A DNA stretch of 40,443 nucleotides from Prevotella sp. (GCA_022774105.1 JALFNY010000058.1:1-40443), one strand, 5' to 3'. Positions 7,701 to 16,544 are shown, numbered from the stretch's first letter. Translations and numbers: made by a program. Notes: generated by a model from the sequence alone, not told the origin.

Positions 7701-7726
7701 GCCACCGTGCCGGCGGCCGTGGGGCA

Positions 7727-8233
7727 TCAGTAACCGAGTTTCTGCATCACCTCATTGGAGATGTCAATCCTCGGTGAGGCGAAGATTATGCCGTTGTCAG
7801 AGGCACGGTCGATCACCATCTGGTAGCCGCGGAGTTCTGCCACCTCCTTAACAGCATTGTATATCTCGTCCTGTATGGGCGACATGAGGCTCTCACGCTT
7901 CTTGAAAAGTTCTCCCTCCGGGCCAAAATACTTCTTCTTTAAGTCAGCGGCCTCCTTCTCCTTCTTCATTATTGCGTCCTGCTTCTGCTGCTTCTGCTCC
8001 TGAGAAAGGAACACTACCTCGTTCTGATAGTTCTTATACATCGTTGTAGCCTCGGTGTTAAGAGCCTCTACCTCAGCCTGCCAACGCTTGGAAACCTGTG
8101 CCAACTGCTCGTTGGCGCGCTCGTAAGCGGGTATGTTTTTCAATATGTACTCCATGTCGATGAGTGCATATTTCTGCGCATTAGCAGTGAGTGCAGCGCA
8201 CAGTGTAATCAATGTGAAGAGTATTTTTTTCAT
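7727..8233 (-). CDS. OmpH/Skp-family periplasmic chaperone, copy 1 (bamA-proximal)
   Basis: The 168-residue protein starts with a signal peptide (MKKILFTLITLCAALTANA). It continues QKYALIDMEYILKNIPAYERANEQLAQ, typical of OmpH, into a coiled coil rich in Lys, Glu and Gln (about 45-115). The end, GYQMVIDRASDNGIIFASPRIDISNEV, completes the body domain. The start at 8233 is chosen because the 18 codons before it are not signal-like. It lies 74 bp after bamA, its likely functional partner. Confidence 0.88.
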   Translation of the reverse strand: MKKILFTLITLCAALTANAQKYALIDMEYILKNIPAYERANEQLAQVSKRWQAEVEALNTEATTMYKNYQNEVVFLSQEQKQQKQDAIMKKEKEAADLKKKYFGPEGELFKKRESLMSPIQDEIYNAVKEVAELRGYQMVIDRASDNGIIFASPRIDISNEVMQKLGY

Positions 8234-8307
8234 ATTCCACGCTGTTGTTAATGTTGTTTCTTTTCTTGTCGATGGGACGATTGCCACACCGCTGGCGGTT
8301 ACTCGTA

Positions 8308-10929
8308 TTAGAACTCCTGACCGAGGATGAAGTGGAAGTTGCTTCCGCCCTTCGTGCCATAGACCTTGTCAAAGCCGTATGCCCAGTCAAGTCCCATGAG
8401 ACCCACCATCGGAAGGAAGAGACGCACACCCAGACCGGCAGAGCGTTTCATGTCGAAGGGGTTGAAATTCCTTGTTTCATGCCATGCGTTTCCTGCCTCC
8501 ACAAAGCCGAGACCGTAGATGATAGTGTTGCCAAGCATGAAAGGATAGCGCAGTTCCAGGGAGAAACGGTCGTAGGCATAGCCCGATGCACCGTATGGAG
8601 TGAGGGCTCCATTCTCGTAACCTCGCAGTCCGATGGTCTCCTCCGCATAACTGCTTGAATAGCCGGACATACCGTCACCGCCCATATAGAACGTCTCGAA
8701 AGGAGACTTGTTATACTTGTTATATGCGCCAAGGATACCTATCTCTGCCCTTGTCATAAGCACAAAGCACTTCTGCGCACTTGACAACGCGGTGTAGGTG
8801 CGTGACTTGAACTTCCACTTGTGATACTCTATCCAACGGTATTTCTCCTGCTGCTCGCTGGAATAAGACGGGGAGTTCACGTCAGTGGCAAGGTGTTCGT
8901 AGTCCTTATTGCTGAAAAGTGACCATGGCGGAGTGGCTGTAACAGACAACTCGAACGATGAACCGCTACGCGGGAACATCTGGTTGTCAGTAGAGGTACG
9001 TGCCAGTGTCAAGCCAATGTTGAGGTTATTACAGTTGCCATTGTTCACAAGGAAGTAACTCCAGTTCTTCAACATATAGCGAGTGTATGACAGATTGGCC
9101 ATAAGGGTGAAGTAGTCGTCCGGCCAACGCAGGCGCTTGCCCCAGCCAATAGAACCTCCTAACAACTGAACATACTTGTCTGGGTCATAGTAGTTCTCAT
9201 AAGAAGAGTAGTTATATGATGAACCGTAACCGCTGTAATAGTAACTGTAATTGTTGTACCAGTTAGAGTTGTAGTAGTTAGAGTTTACGTCTGTCTGCTT
9301 GGAATAGAACACTCCGACGCTGAACTGTATAGGTCTCTTACCACCAAACCATGCCGTTGAGTATGAGATGTTGTATGACTGGTAGTACGTTCCGTTTGTC
9401 TGCGCACCGATGGAGAGTGTCTCGCCGTCACCCACGGGCAGTATTCCCCTGTGCTCCTTGTTCTTGTTGAAGAGGTTAGCCATAGAGAAATTGGTGAGTT
9501 TCAGGCCTATTCTGCCTATCACACCGGTCTGTCCCCAACCGAGAGAGAACTCTATTTGGTCGTTGGACTTTTGCTCAAGATCCCACGTTATGTCCACTGT
9601 TCCGTCCTCACCGTTAGGTCTTATGTCGGGTTGTACCTTCTCTTGGTCGAAGTGTCCCATTGACATTATCTCACGGCAAGAACGCATTACCGCTGACTTT
9701 GAGAAGAGATCACCCGGCTTTGTGCGCAATTCTCGCCTCACAACCTTTTCATATAGTCGTGTATTACCGTTGATACGGACGTGTGATATGTGTGCCTGCA
9801 CACCCTCTCTGATACGCATTTCAAGGTCAATGCTGTCGCCTACGATGTTTATTTCCACTGGGTTCAACTCGTAAAAGATATATCCGTGGTCCCAGTATGC
9901 GTTGCCAACGGCGTCTTCATCGTCCTTAAGTCGCTTGTTAAGGAGTGTCTGGTTATAGACGTCTCCTTTCTTCATACCGAGCATATTGGCAAGGACATCT
10001 GTCTTATATACCGTGTTTCCCGCCCATGTTATGTTGCGAATGTAGTACTTCTGACCCTCATATACTTTAAGATATATGTCAACATGCTTCTCGTCATAGT
10101 ACGAAACGCTGTCTTCAAGGATAATGGCGTCACGGTAACCGAGTTCGTTGTACTTGGCTATGAGGTTCTGTTTGTCCTCCGCATAACGCTCCGGCGTGAA
10201 CTTTTTCTTCTTAAATATGTTCTTTATCTTGTTGACTTCGTGCAGGTTTTGCAATGCACCTTTTGAGAACATACCGCCTTTTAGTTTCTTGGTTGGTATC
10301 TCTTTGTTGCCTTCTATGATGATGTGCTTTACCTTTGTCTTTTGCTTTTTGTCAACATCTACATCGAGTATGACGTGGTTTTTCTGTGTTACGTCATCGC
10401 GTTGTCTTATTTCTATCTCGGCGTTTTTGAAGCCTTTGCCCTCATAGTAGTTCTGTGCCAGTATCTTGGCACGTGCTATCATGTTTGGTGTTATCTGCGA
10501 ACCTTTCAGCAGTCCGAGTTTCTGTTCGAGGTCAGAGCGTTCTGATTTCTTCTTTACTCCGTTGTAATTGATTGTGCTTACGCGTGGTCTTGTTTTCAGA
10601 TAGATATGGAGATAGATGGAGTCTGCTACTATTGAGTCTGCTGCAATCCTCACTTCTGAGAACAGTCCGTGCTTCCAGTATCGCTTCACGGCGTCTGTTA
10701 TTTCGTTGCCGGGTACGCTTATCTCCTGTCCTTTGTACAGTCCTGATATGCTTGTGAGCATATAGTCCTCGTAGTCCTCGACCCCGCTGACGGCTATTCC
10801 GGCTATGGTACACATACGTACCTTTGCCGTATATGATATGTCTGGGTTTATTATCTTCTCCTGTGACATTGTGACTACGGCGGAGAGCAGTAGTAGTATT
10901 GTCAGGAGTGCGTTTTTTCTTAACAGCAT
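8308..10929 (-). CDS. bamA: outer membrane protein assembly factor BamA (Omp85)
   Basis: BamA folds and inserts beta-barrel proteins into the outer membrane. The 873-residue precursor has a signal peptide (to about residue 23). POTRA domains follow over about 25-450, for example VSTINYNGVKKKSERSDLEQ, VKHIIIEGNKEIPTKKLKG and ISHVRINGNTRLYEKVVRREL. The rest is a 16-stranded barrel with the late strand pattern RGYENGALTPYGASGYAY and the final aromatic residue in FILGQEF. Residues about 547-583 form a very Tyr/Asn/Ser-rich stretch, probably a surface loop. The gene is 4 bp from uppS and precedes three skp-like genes, a standard Bacteroidales arrangement. Confidence 0.93.
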   Translation of the reverse strand: MLLRKNALLTILLLLSAVVTMSQEKIINPDISYTAKVRMCTIAGIAVSGVEDYEDYMLTSISGLYKGQEISVPGNEITDAVKRYWKHGLFSEVRIAADSIVADSIYLHIYLKTRPRVSTINYNGVKKKSERSDLEQKLGLLKGSQITPNMIARAKILAQNYYEGKGFKNAEIEIRQRDDVTQKNHVILDVDVDKKQKTKVKHIIIEGNKEIPTKKLKGGMFSKGALQNLHEVNKIKNIFKKKKFTPERYAEDKQNLIAKYNELGYRDAIILEDSVSYYDEKHVDIYLKVYEGQKYYIRNITWAGNTVYKTDVLANMLGMKKGDVYNQTLLNKRLKDDEDAVGNAYWDHGYIFYELNPVEINIVGDSIDLEMRIREGVQAHISHVRINGNTRLYEKVVRRELRTKPGDLFSKSAVMRSCREIMSMGHFDQEKVQPDIRPNGEDGTVDITWDLEQKSNDQIEFSLGWGQTGVIGRIGLKLTNFSMANLFNKNKEHRGILPVGDGETLSIGAQTNGTYYQSYNISYSTAWFGGKRPIQFSVGVFYSKQTDVNSNYYNSNWYNNYSYYYSGYGSSYNYSSYENYYDPDKYVQLLGGSIGWGKRLRWPDDYFTLMANLSYTRYMLKNWSYFLVNNGNCNNLNIGLTLARTSTDNQMFPRSGSSFELSVTATPPWSLFSNKDYEHLATDVNSPSYSSEQQEKYRWIEYHKWKFKSRTYTALSSAQKCFVLMTRAEIGILGAYNKYNKSPFETFYMGGDGMSGYSSSYAEETIGLRGYENGALTPYGASGYAYDRFSLELRYPFMLGNTIIYGLGFVEAGNAWHETRNFNPFDMKRSAGLGVRLFLPMVGLMGLDWAYGFDKVYGTKGGSNFHFILGQEF

Positions 10930-10933
10930 ATAA

Positions 10934-11680
10934 TTACTTCTTGTTTTGTTCTGATTGCTCGGCCTCTATCTGAGCTTCTGTTTTTCCGAAGCGTCTTTGT
11001 TTGGACTGGTAGTATTCCACGGCCTTTATCAGGTGGTCATTGTTGAAGTCTGGCCAATAGACATCGGTGAAATAGAGTTCTGCGTAGGCTATCTGCCAGA
11101 GCAGATAGTTTGATATTCGCTGTTCTCCTCCGGTGCGAATGAGCAGGTCGGGGTCTGGCATGAAGTGTGTGTTGAGGTGTTCTGTCACGGTGTTCTCGCA
11201 TATTTCTTCTACTGCCAGCGTGCCGTCTTTTACTTTTTGTGCCACGAGTTTCATGGCATTTGTTATCTCCCATCGTGAGGAGTAACTTAATGCCATGATT
11301 ACTGTCATGCGTGTATATGTGGCTGTATGTTCTTCTGTGTAGCGCAATCTTTTCTGCACTGCTTCGGGCATACGTGTTCTGTCGCCTATGACACGGAAGC
11401 GAACGTTGTTCTTGTCGAACAGTTCTGTTGTCAGTTGTGTCAGCACGAGGTCCATGAGTGCTGCTACTTCTTCCGCTGGTCTGTTCCAGTTTTCTGTGGA
11501 GAAGGCGTACAGCGTGAGGTATTTCACGCCCATTCTGACGCAGTCGGCGGTTACTTCGCGTATGGTGTCAGTGCCTGCTGAGTGGCCATAACTGCGTGGT
11601 TTTCCTCGTTCTGTGGCCCATCGGCCGTTGCCATCCATTATTATGGCTATGTGCTGTGGTATGCGGTTTGGGTCTATCAT
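10934..11680 (-). CDS. uppS: isoprenyl transferase (undecaprenyl diphosphate synthase)
   Basis: The 248-residue cytoplasmic cis-prenyltransferase extends farnesyl diphosphate with isopentenyl diphosphate to the C55 carrier used for peptidoglycan, O-antigen and other glycans. The signature HIAIIMDGNGRWATERG holds catalytic Asp16, and the family blocks TLYAFSTENWNRP, ALSYSSRWEI and DLLIRTGGEQRISNYLLWQ are intact. The last of these carries the conserved Arg residues for isopentenyl diphosphate binding. It abuts the DUF6089 gene with no gap and is 4 bp from bamA, so it is translated within the same envelope operon. Confidence 0.95.
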   Translation of the reverse strand: MIDPNRIPQHIAIIMDGNGRWATERGKPRSYGHSAGTDTIREVTADCVRMGVKYLTLYAFSTENWNRPAEEVAALMDLVLTQLTTELFDKNNVRFRVIGDRTRMPEAVQKRLRYTEEHTATYTRMTVIMALSYSSRWEITNAMKLVAQKVKDGTLAVEEICENTVTEHLNTHFMPDPDLLIRTGGEQRISNYLLWQIAYAELYFTDVYWPDFNNDHLIKAVEYYQSKQRRFGKTEAQIEAEQSEQNKK

Positions 11681-12427
11681 TTATCTTTCTTTTTGACAGG
11701 TTGGGCATTTCGGTGAGAAGCTGTACGTCAGTGCCAGCATCAGTGTGGAGTAACAGTCGGTGTTTTTGAATGTTCCTGAACTGCTTATGCGGTACGGGTC
11801 TTTTACTCCGTCTATATAGTCTGTGAGCGAGAAGTGCATCTGCCAGTCGAGTGAGAGGTTCATGCGGTCGCCTATCTTGTACTTCACTCCCAGCCCTATT
11901 GGCACGTTGGCTGACATGGTGTTTTTTGTATTGCTGTGTGGTGAGGTGCTGGAGTAGTCCCATGTGCCGTTCTTGTTTCTTACGTATGTCATGCCGAGGC
12001 CAAGGGATATGAATGGTGTTATGCGCTTGGCACCTCTGTATTCGTGTCCTGTGCCGTATGGAAAGAAATTGTATTCATACGTCACTGAGAGGTCGCCGAG
12101 GGTATTTTTGAACGTGTATCCTCCGTTTTCGAGTAGTGCGGGATATACTGTTGTCACGCCCTGCGTGTCTCCTTTTACTTGTGTGTACATTCCTGACACG
12201 CGCAATGCCATGTAGGGGTTGAGTATGGCACGGAACACTACGGCTCCCGATGGCTGCATACCCTTGAACAGCCCGTCGTTGAAGTCGCCTTGATAGGCGG
12301 TCATTCCTATTCCTGCGCCTATTTCCATGCGGTACTCCACATCGTTCTGTGCCGCCGCTTTTGTAGCGACAGCGAGGGTGAGCAGCACCGTCAGTGTCAG
12401 TCTTATATATATATAATGTATGCGCAC
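11681..12427 (-). CDS. DUF6089-type outer membrane beta-barrel protein
   Basis: This 248-residue protein begins at a GTG (the only workable start) with a signal peptide ending about VATKAAAQ. The mature part, YRMEIGAGIGMTAYQGDFND, then KRITPFISLGLGMTYV and NVPIGLGVKYKIGDRMNLSLDWQMHFSLTD, shows the alternating strands of a small OmpA-like barrel. This is the pattern of the DUF6089 family that precedes uppS in many Bacteroidota. Its function is unknown; the position suggests an envelope-assembly role. The C-terminus carries a CPTC motif (Cys pair) and a charged tail. The stop directly abuts the uppS start. Confidence 0.82.
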   Translation of the reverse strand: MRIHYIYIRLTLTVLLTLAVATKAAAQNDVEYRMEIGAGIGMTAYQGDFNDGLFKGMQPSGAVVFRAILNPYMALRVSGMYTQVKGDTQGVTTVYPALLENGGYTFKNTLGDLSVTYEYNFFPYGTGHEYRGAKRITPFISLGLGMTYVRNKNGTWDYSSTSPHSNTKNTMSANVPIGLGVKYKIGDRMNLSLDWQMHFSLTDYIDGVKDPYRISSSGTFKNTDCYSTLMLALTYSFSPKCPTCQKER

Positions 12428-12443
12428 GTGAGGTTTTTACTCG

Positions 12444-13889
12444 TTATTCGTAATACTTGTCAGGTGTTTTCCATGTCACCTTGTTTTGCTTTCCGCGCCA
12501 TATAAGGCACTTGTCTGCTTCTTCTGTCGCACTGGGGTTTACGCCTATGATATAGAAGTGGCCTTTTCCGTCTGCTACCATTGTGGCGTTCTCTGCTGCC
12601 GTGAACGCTGCCGGCACGTTCATGCTTGTCTGTGTGTGCCATGTTGCACCGCAGTCGGGCGAGTAATACATGGTTGTGTATGGTGCTGCGGAGTTGTTTA
12701 TTGGTTGTCCGCCGATGGCGAGTATGCCGTCGGCGTATGGTACTGCCACGAGATTCTCCATGCGTGGCAGGGTGTATGTGTAGTTGTTCCACGCCACGTT
12801 GGTGTATGTCCACGCCTGCGGTGCCTCCTTATCCACCACCTTGTTCCACACTACTGCGGTCTTGAACGTTGCATCGTCAGCGCCGCTGCGGGCCTTGTTG
12901 CCTATCATGGTGACACGTGCCACGTCGCTGTTCATCTTTGTTACTGCGGCTATCATGCTGATGTCCGTAGCGGGGAGATACTGACTGTTGTCTATGTATG
13001 TGGCATCTTCCATGTCGTCCTGCACCCATGTCGTACCGTAATCCTTTGATACCATTATCTTCCCGTCGGTGCCTAAGGCGTACATCTCGTCTTTTATGCC
13101 ACCCAGCAGGGTCTGCAATGCCACGGCGGGTACCACCGTTTTCCACGTAACGCCGTCACTGGTGGAGTATATCTTGCTGCCGTCATACACCTTCAGCGTG
13201 TCGTCATGTGCCGTCACTGTGGCTGTGGCAAGGTCTGCTTCTGACGGCATCGTGACCTCACCCCATGCTTCCCCGTCTTGTGATGACAGCAGTTTCACCG
13301 CTCCCGAGGCGTCTGAACCCATGAGATACATGGTGTTTCCTGCCTGCACCGCCTTCATTTTTCTCATTGATGCGATGGTTGCGTCATAGGGCATACGGCT
13401 CCATGTGAAGGAGTCGGCGTATTCCTTGTGTACTGCTATATCCACGGTGTAGTCCGCAAAGTGCTCTCCGTCACTTGATACCACGCGTAGTGTCCGCTGT
13501 TCCGAGTAGTCTATCGAATCAGCGGAGGAATACAGTGTCCAGTTGTCATCGGCTATATTCTTGAACAGTGCCACGCCGTTGTTCTTGGTGTATATTGTTG
13601 TCAGCACGCGTGACACATCCGTCCCCACCACCAATGAGTCCTCGTTGTATATACGTTTGTTTATCTGGTCTATATACATCGGCACCGTGGAGGCGGAGTA
13701 TGTGTATGAGTATATGCTGTCATTACCTGCTGCGGTCTTTACAGTGCGGTAGCACCTCACCGTCCCCAGCGTGAATGTTGTTACGGCCGTGTCTTCGTAA
13801 GTCACCGTCTCATCATCGTTGCTAATGCATGAAGTGCATAGACATACCACAGCGAGCGTGATAGCCAATAAGGATATTCTTGATGTCAT
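12444..13889 (-). CDS. DUF6242-like lipoprotein with beta-propeller repeats
   Basis: The 481-residue protein has a lipoprotein signal (MTSRISLLAITLAVVCLCTSC) followed by acidic SNDDETVTYED, as in surface lipoproteins of Bacteroidales. The first part (about 35-145) looks like an all-beta domain. The rest contains recurring kelch/sialidase-like phrases such as SSQDGEAWGEVTMP, YSTSDGVTWKTVV, VSKDYGTTWVQDD and YSPDCGATWHTQT, with the Asp-box pattern SxDxGxxW of a beta-propeller. It most resembles the DUF6242 family; no enzymatic function is established. It is the first gene of the operon, 16 bp before the DUF6089 gene, and has a -7 element about 75 bp upstream. Confidence 0.75.
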   Translation of the reverse strand: MTSRISLLAITLAVVCLCTSCISNDDETVTYEDTAVTTFTLGTVRCYRTVKTAAGNDSIYSYTYSASTVPMYIDQINKRIYNEDSLVVGTDVSRVLTTIYTKNNGVALFKNIADDNWTLYSSADSIDYSEQRTLRVVSSDGEHFADYTVDIAVHKEYADSFTWSRMPYDATIASMRKMKAVQAGNTMYLMGSDASGAVKLLSSQDGEAWGEVTMPSEADLATATVTAHDDTLKVYDGSKIYSTSDGVTWKTVVPAVALQTLLGGIKDEMYALGTDGKIMVSKDYGTTWVQDDMEDATYIDNSQYLPATDISMIAAVTKMNSDVARVTMIGNKARSGADDATFKTAVVWNKVVDKEAPQAWTYTNVAWNNYTYTLPRMENLVAVPYADGILAIGGQPINNSAAPYTTMYYSPDCGATWHTQTSMNVPAAFTAAENATMVADGKGHFYIIGVNPSATEEADKCLIWRGKQNKVTWKTPDKYYE

Positions 13890-13962
13890 CAGTCTGTTTT
13901 TGTCAATGGGCGGCCATGTGGCCCTGCCGCCTTTATTACATGATTAATTTCGAAACCATCTG

Positions 13963-13970
13963 CAAAATTA
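13963..13970 (-). promoter_or_regulatory. -7 promoter element of the DUF6242-to-murI operon
   Basis: Minus-strand TAATTTTG matches TAnnTTTG, 74 bp before the first gene of the operon. No good TTG is seen 19-21 bp upstream. Confidence 0.5.
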
Positions 13971-14188
13971 CGCATAAAATCTTGAAAATCGCACGTTTTT
14001 CTCATTTTATTATAGAATTTATGAGCAAAAAGGTGATTTTTAAGTTACGTTTACAAATTCTTCTTTGCTTGGGCATACGCCTTATTCCTGCCTACGGCAG
14101 AAGTTCCTGTCTTATCTGACTGTGTGTGTCCCGCACCGTTGTCATCTGCCGTCATCTTCTCCGTCCCCTGCTGTCCTGCCTGCGAAAG

Positions 14189-14276
14189 GGTGCTGATTAC
14201 ATTGTTATCGGGTACTGATTACGGTGTAAAAGGGTGCTGATTACATTGTTATCAGGTGCTGATTACAGCGTGATAC
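14189..14276 (+). repeat. 22-bp tandem array, locus B (4 units), upstream of the R-M genes
   Basis: Units of exactly 22 bp start at 14189, 14211, 14233 and 14255. Three begin GGTGCTGATTACA and one GGTACTGATTACG. Units one and three are identical over their first 21 bases (GGTGCTGATTACATTGTTAT plus C). The last unit merges into a 20-mer that recurs after the R-M genes. The region 13971-14188 shows no gene. Confidence 0.85.
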
Positions 14277-14281
14277 GCAAG
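14262..14281 (+). repeat. 20-bp direct repeat, left copy flanking the R-M cassette
   Basis: ATTACAGCGTGATACGCAAG, partly the last unit of array B, recurs without mismatch at 16525-16544, 2263 bp away. Together the copies bracket precisely the promoter and two genes of the R-M system. Confidence 0.8.
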
Positions 14282-14298
14282 AAATATCGTCATTTTCT

Positions 14299-14328
14299 TT
14301 GTTACATCCGGGAATTATTGTAATTTTG
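14299..14328 (+). promoter_or_regulatory. promoter of the R-M operon
   Basis: TTG at 14299-14301, a 19-bp spacer and TAATTTTG at 14321-14328. The start codon follows about 20 bp after the predicted transcription start. Confidence 0.7.
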
Positions 14329-14355
14329 TATGTCTAATCTAAACACAATCATAAA

Positions 14356-15828
14356 ATGCCGGCAAAGACAAGAGAGAAACATATAGGACAGGTATTCACA
14401 CCTGATTATCTTGTGCATGAGATGTTAGAGTACGTTGGTTACACAACAGACGATGACATATTGTGCAAACACGCCATCGACAACAGTTGTGGTGAGGGGG
14501 CCTTCCTTATACAAATAGCAGAGAGATACCTTCTTACAGGCATAAAGAGGTGTCTCTCCAAGGACGAGATACGCTTAGGACTGGAGACATATATCCACGG
14601 AATTGACAACGATATCCAGGCTGTCGAGAAATGTATGAAAAACATGAGTGCCCTCGCTTCCAAGTTCGGAATAACCGACGTAAAATGGGACATACACCAT
14701 AAAGATACACTGACCGTAAACGAATACAACGGTAAAATGGACTATGTGGTAGGCAATCCACCGTATGTAAGAGTTCATAACCTTGAAGATACGTATGAGA
14801 TCGTAAAACGATTCGAATTTGCAGAGGGAGGAATGACAGACTTGTACCTTGTATTCTTTGAGATAGGATTCAACATGCTGGCAGCAAACGGCAAGATGTG
14901 CTACATCACACCGTCATCATGGCTGCACAGCGTTGCCGCCACCAACCTGCGGAGTTACATACTAAGGCACAAGAACCTCGTCTCCCTGACTGACATAGGG
15001 CACTTTCAACCTTTTGAAGGTATAACGACATACACACTTATCTCCGTATTTGCAAAAGGGGCAGAAACTACTGAGTTCGACTATTACACTTTCAACTCAG
15101 ATACATTGACGCATGATTTTGTAACAAGGCTAAGTTATGACGATGTCACCGTGGGCCAATACTTTTACGTTGCAAGCAAGGAAAGCCTGCGAACACTGAG
15201 GAACGTAAAGACCGCAAACTACAAAAGATACGTAAGCGTAAAGAACGGCTTTGCAACGTTGGCAGACAAAAGTTTCATAGGCAACGACATCCCTGATACG
15301 TTCATCACCATACCAATTATAAAAGGTTCAACAGGCAAATGGTCTAAGGGACTGTTTCCATATGACAAAAAAGGCAAACCACTACCAAAGGAACAAATAT
15401 TCTCCAACTACGTACTTAGGGAACATTTTGAGAAAGAGAAAGAACATTTATTGAAGGGAAAACCTGAATATGAAGGTTGGTACCTGTACGGACGCACACA
15501 GGCATTGGGTGACGTATGGAAATATAAAATTGCTATTAACTCACTGGTAAGAAGCCCCTCTGACCTCAAAATCGAACCTGTTAAAGAGGGAGAAGGCATA
15601 TATAGCGGTCTTTACATCATCGGAGACATCGACATTGACACTGCAAAAGACATCCTCATTAGCGACGATTTCATGGAATACGTAAAGTGTATCAAGAAAT
15701 ATAAGAGCGGAGGATACTATACATTCAACACTAAAGACGTAGAACAATTCCTGAATTACAAACTAAACATAATACATCACTATGAACAACCAAGAGTTTC
15801 TCAAGGCTATATCCAATTCGTTTTCTGA
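14356..15828 (+). CDS. type II DNA adenine-N6 methyltransferase (Eco57I/TaqI-like class)
   Basis: The 490-residue protein has the gamma-class N6-adenine methyltransferase order: motif X GQVFTP (11-16), the SAM-binding motif I DNSCGEGAF (42-50), an acidic HGIDND strand end (81-86) and the catalytic NPPY (134-137). A variable C-terminal half (about 270-490) would be the target-recognition domain. It would protect host sites from the partner nuclease encoded next. The nuclease start lies 47 bp inside this gene, so the two are coupled. The base composition is more A-rich than that of the flanking genes, in keeping with a horizontally acquired module. The recognition sequence cannot be read. Confidence 0.88.
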   Translation: MPAKTREKHIGQVFTPDYLVHEMLEYVGYTTDDDILCKHAIDNSCGEGAFLIQIAERYLLTGIKRCLSKDEIRLGLETYIHGIDNDIQAVEKCMKNMSALASKFGITDVKWDIHHKDTLTVNEYNGKMDYVVGNPPYVRVHNLEDTYEIVKRFEFAEGGMTDLYLVFFEIGFNMLAANGKMCYITPSSWLHSVAATNLRSYILRHKNLVSLTDIGHFQPFEGITTYTLISVFAKGAETTEFDYYTFNSDTLTHDFVTRLSYDDVTVGQYFYVASKESLRTLRNVKTANYKRYVSVKNGFATLADKSFIGNDIPDTFITIPIIKGSTGKWSKGLFPYDKKGKPLPKEQIFSNYVLREHFEKEKEHLLKGKPEYEGWYLYGRTQALGDVWKYKIAINSLVRSPSDLKIEPVKEGEGIYSGLYIIGDIDIDTAKDILISDDFMEYVKCIKKYKSGGYYTFNTKDVEQFLNYKLNIIHHYEQPRVSQGYIQFVF

Positions 15829-16486
15829 GTTCCTTACGACTGGAACCTCCAGAAGCACAGCCAAACTAAAACCTCTGCACGGCATGATAGCGCAAGACAT
15901 AGCCAATCGATTGGATAAGGAATACACAGTGTTCGCACAAGGATACGGAGCAGGAAAAGAGGCAAAGATAGAAGGACGGTATATTGACAAAATGGTTGAC
16001 ATAACCATAAAGCATAAGGAGAAACCTGTTTGCGGCATCGCAGTGAAGTTCGTAATGCAGAACTACTCACAGAACTCAAATAACTATTTTGAGAACATGC
16101 TGGGCGAAACCGCCAACATAAGGGCTAACAAATGTCCATATTTCCAGATATTTATAATACTTGACAAACTGCCATATTACGACAAAGACAAGAATGTCAT
16201 CAGATGGGAGACATTCACAGACCACAACATCAGCAAATATGTGACGCTGTCAAAGGACAACATCGATGTATTCTACCACACCCCAAACAAAACATTGATT
16301 TATGTTGTGCATATTCCTGACAACGAAGAACTAAAGACAATGGACCAATACATTGACTATTACAAGGGTATTTGTCCTAAGATAACACCTTCATCACATG
16401 ATTACAACGAGTTTATGGACACAGTGATACTAAATGATTACGAGCGTTTCATAGATAAGGTGTATCACACTATAATGGCAATATGA
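15782..16486 (+). CDS. putative cognate type II restriction endonuclease
   Basis: This 234-residue protein shows no family I can name with certainty. Its place directly after, and overlapping by 47 bp, a stand-alone adenine methyltransferase makes it the likely nuclease of the pair. A PD-(D/E)xK-like core is suggested by KMVDITI (Asp73), a turn, then GIAVKF (Lys89). The acid expected two residues before the lysine is Ala87, so another Glu (for example Glu104 or Glu109 in NNYFENMLGETANIR) may serve. The strand FQIFIILDKLPYYDK follows. There is no signal peptide or membrane segment. An alternative is an accessory protein of the R-M system. Confidence 0.6.
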   Translation: MNNQEFLKAISNSFSEFLTTGTSRSTAKLKPLHGMIAQDIANRLDKEYTVFAQGYGAGKEAKIEGRYIDKMVDITIKHKEKPVCGIAVKFVMQNYSQNSNNYFENMLGETANIRANKCPYFQIFIILDKLPYYDKDKNVIRWETFTDHNISKYVTLSKDNIDVFYHTPNKTLIYVVHIPDNEELKTMDQYIDYYKGICPKITPSSHDYNEFMDTVILNDYERFIDKVYHTIMAI

Positions 16487-16524
16487 TAAGGCTTAAAAAC
16501 TTCTTACAGCATTATTCACCACCC

Positions 16525-16544
16525 ATTACAGCGTGATACGCAAG
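16525..16544 (+). repeat. 20-bp direct repeat, right copy flanking the R-M cassette
   Basis: Exact second copy of the 20-mer at 14262-14281. Here the GGTGCTG half of the 22-bp unit is missing (replaced by CACCACCC), so it is an orphan half unit that begins 38 bp after the nuclease stop. Confidence 0.8.

Noticed and set aside
14189..14276. The 22-bp arrays as CRISPR arrays
   Set aside because: Units follow head to tail without unique spacers, the period (22 bp) is shorter than any repeat-spacer unit, and no cas genes are present.
14439..16079. Antisense frames within the R-M genes as a controller (C) protein
   Set aside because: None shows a helix-turn-helix; they lie opposite motif-bearing parts of the methyltransferase and nuclease.
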